From Acanthosepion esculentum (lineage: Eukaryota > Mollusca > Cephalopoda > Sepiida > Sepiidae): a stretch of DNA of 64,000 nt. Each line of letters opens with the position of its first letter. Position 1 is the first letter of the stretch. Positions 62,824-64,000 of this stretch are shown piece by piece. The notes under the pieces were generated by a model that did not search any database, was not told where the DNA came from, and worked only from the letters and a program-made list of their open reading frames with translations. The stretch is taken from contig CAXIWW010000817.1 of NCBI GenBank assembly GCA_964036315.1, positions 7,351,501 through 7,415,500 of the forward strand, given 5' to 3'. A program made the position numbers and the translations under genes.

Positions 62824-64000
62824 GTGTCCAATTGTCGGGAATTTCTTACCTTATCCATAAGTTCAAACGTTTTTCGACACCTTGAATAGAGTGGAGCCGA
62901 AATTCAACGGTATGGGGCTTGTGTTAGCTCATTTACGGAAATTGTTATGCAGCCCTAAACAGGGAAATCAGTCATATCCACTTGTTCATAACTTTTTTCC
63001 AGTAAAATAAAATATTTTCAAAATGAATATCAGATGGTGTGCAATTATTTGATTGGTCTATGTATGCAGGGATTTTTTATTTGGTCAGATAGTAAAAAGG
63101 ACAGCTTTCACCAGGTGCGCGGTATGTCCTCTGACAATTTACAGTTTCCGAATTCCAGTGTGAACAATAAGACTGCATTTCTAATTTTTCCTTTTTAAAG
63201 AATCCACAAAATATTGTTTTCCAATTGTCGGGAATTTCTTGCCTTATCCATGATTACACAAGTTTTTCGACACATTGAATAGAGTCGAGGCGTAATTCAA
63301 CGGTATGGGGACCTGTGTTAGCTCATTTTCGGAAATTCTCATGCGGCCCTAAACTGGGAAATCAGTCATATTTCACTTGTTTATAACTTTTATCAAGTAA
63401 AAGAAATATTTTCAAAATGGGTATCACATTGTGTGCAATTATTTGGTTGGTCTATGTTTACAGGGATTTTTCATTTGGTCAGATTTTAAAAAGTACAGCT
63501 TTCACCATGTGCGCGGTAGGTCGTCTGACAATTTACAGCGTACGAATTCCAGTCTGAAAACTAAGACTGCATTTCTAATTTTTCATTTTATCAAATCCAC
63601 AAAATATTGCTGTCAAATTGTCGTGAATTTCTTGACTTATCCATAATTACAAAAGATTTTCGACACTTTGTATAGATTCGAGGCCAAATTCAACGGTATG
63701 GGGAATTGTGTCATCTCATTTGCGCAAATTTTCATGCGTCACTAAACTGGGAAATCAGTCATATTTCACTTATTTATAAACTTTTTCCAGTAAAAGAATT
63801 ATTTACAAAATGGGTATCAAATTTTGTGCAATTGTTTGATTTGTCTATGTTTACAGGGATTTTTCATTTGCTCAGATAGAAAAAAGGACAGCTTTCACCA
63901 TGTGCGCCGTATGTCGTCTGACAATTTACAGCGTCCGAATTCCAGTGTGCACAATAAGACTGCATTTCTAATTTTTCCTTTCTATCGAATCCACAAAATA
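62824..64000 (-). repeat. About 393-bp A/T-rich satellite, right copies (reverse)
   Basis: The reverse complement of the family at 53268-54111. The landmark CGACAC occurs at 62875, 63268 and 63661, giving a 393-bp period. The first partial unit mirrors the 54055-54111 copy closely, including the junction to the 73-bp satellite (TTGGTGTCC against GGACACCAA). Units become more divergent towards the window end, with changes in the GGACACC and CATGCGGCC segments and a few indels. The array runs off the right edge. Confidence 0.92.

Overview
This window is a mosaic of satellite DNA from a eukaryotic, almost certainly metazoan, genome. No host gene, rRNA or tRNA was recognised. About 60 of the 64 kb belongs to four unrelated tandem-repeat families. 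The only coding material is one decayed LTR retrotransposon of Ty3/gypsy type, wedged between two of the arrays. The retroelement family, the absence of operon-like or bacterial genes and the multi-level satellite organisation point to an invertebrate-type genome, for example pericentromeric, subtelomeric or sex/B-chromosome heterochromatin. The species cannot be named from the sequence. The TATA/TCAGT/DPE-like promoter in the LTR is compatible with an arthropod but does not prove it.

Layout. (1) 1-25587: a 22-bp minisatellite, each unit carrying CAGCTG, broken at irregular intervals by a conserved spacer of about 165 bp containing TATATAAA. It runs forward (1-11712), flips at a CAGCTG palindrome to reverse (11713-24163) and flips back to forward (24164-25587). 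Super-repeats of about 4.6-4.9 kb and 1656 bp are visible inside it. (2) 25588-29742: the retroelement, consisting of a 95-bp remnant of the 5' LTR, an intact gag, an in-phase -1 frameshift signal, pol in the -1 frame (protease, RT, RNase H, integrase) interrupted by two in-frame stops, a short polypurine tract and a 384-bp 3' LTR. (3) 29743-53267: a G/T-rich minisatellite of mixed 31-bp and about 43-bp units, all in one orientation, with local duplications of about 264, 1024 and 1332 bp. (4) 53268-64000: a large inverted repeat. An approximately 393-bp satellite lies at both outer ends in opposite orientations. Between them is a 73-bp satellite organised as a 219-bp trimer, which inverts at 56821-56829 between perfect 42-bp arms.

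Functional reading. Gag and Pol would have been made from one transcript by -1 frameshifting. This copy has lost the promoter part of its 5' LTR and carries two pol stops, so it is not expected to be autonomous. Its 3' LTR keeps a plausible core promoter aimed into the G-rich minisatellite, so any transcription would produce G-rich satellite RNA. Long open frames throughout the arrays arise because the 22-, 31-, 43- and 73-bp units are stop-poor and all equal 1 modulo 3; they are not annotated as genes.

Limits: repeat boundaries are accurate to a few bases where a junction is quoted and otherwise approximate. All comparisons were made by eye. Inversions inside satellites can also be assembly errors and need single-molecule confirmation.
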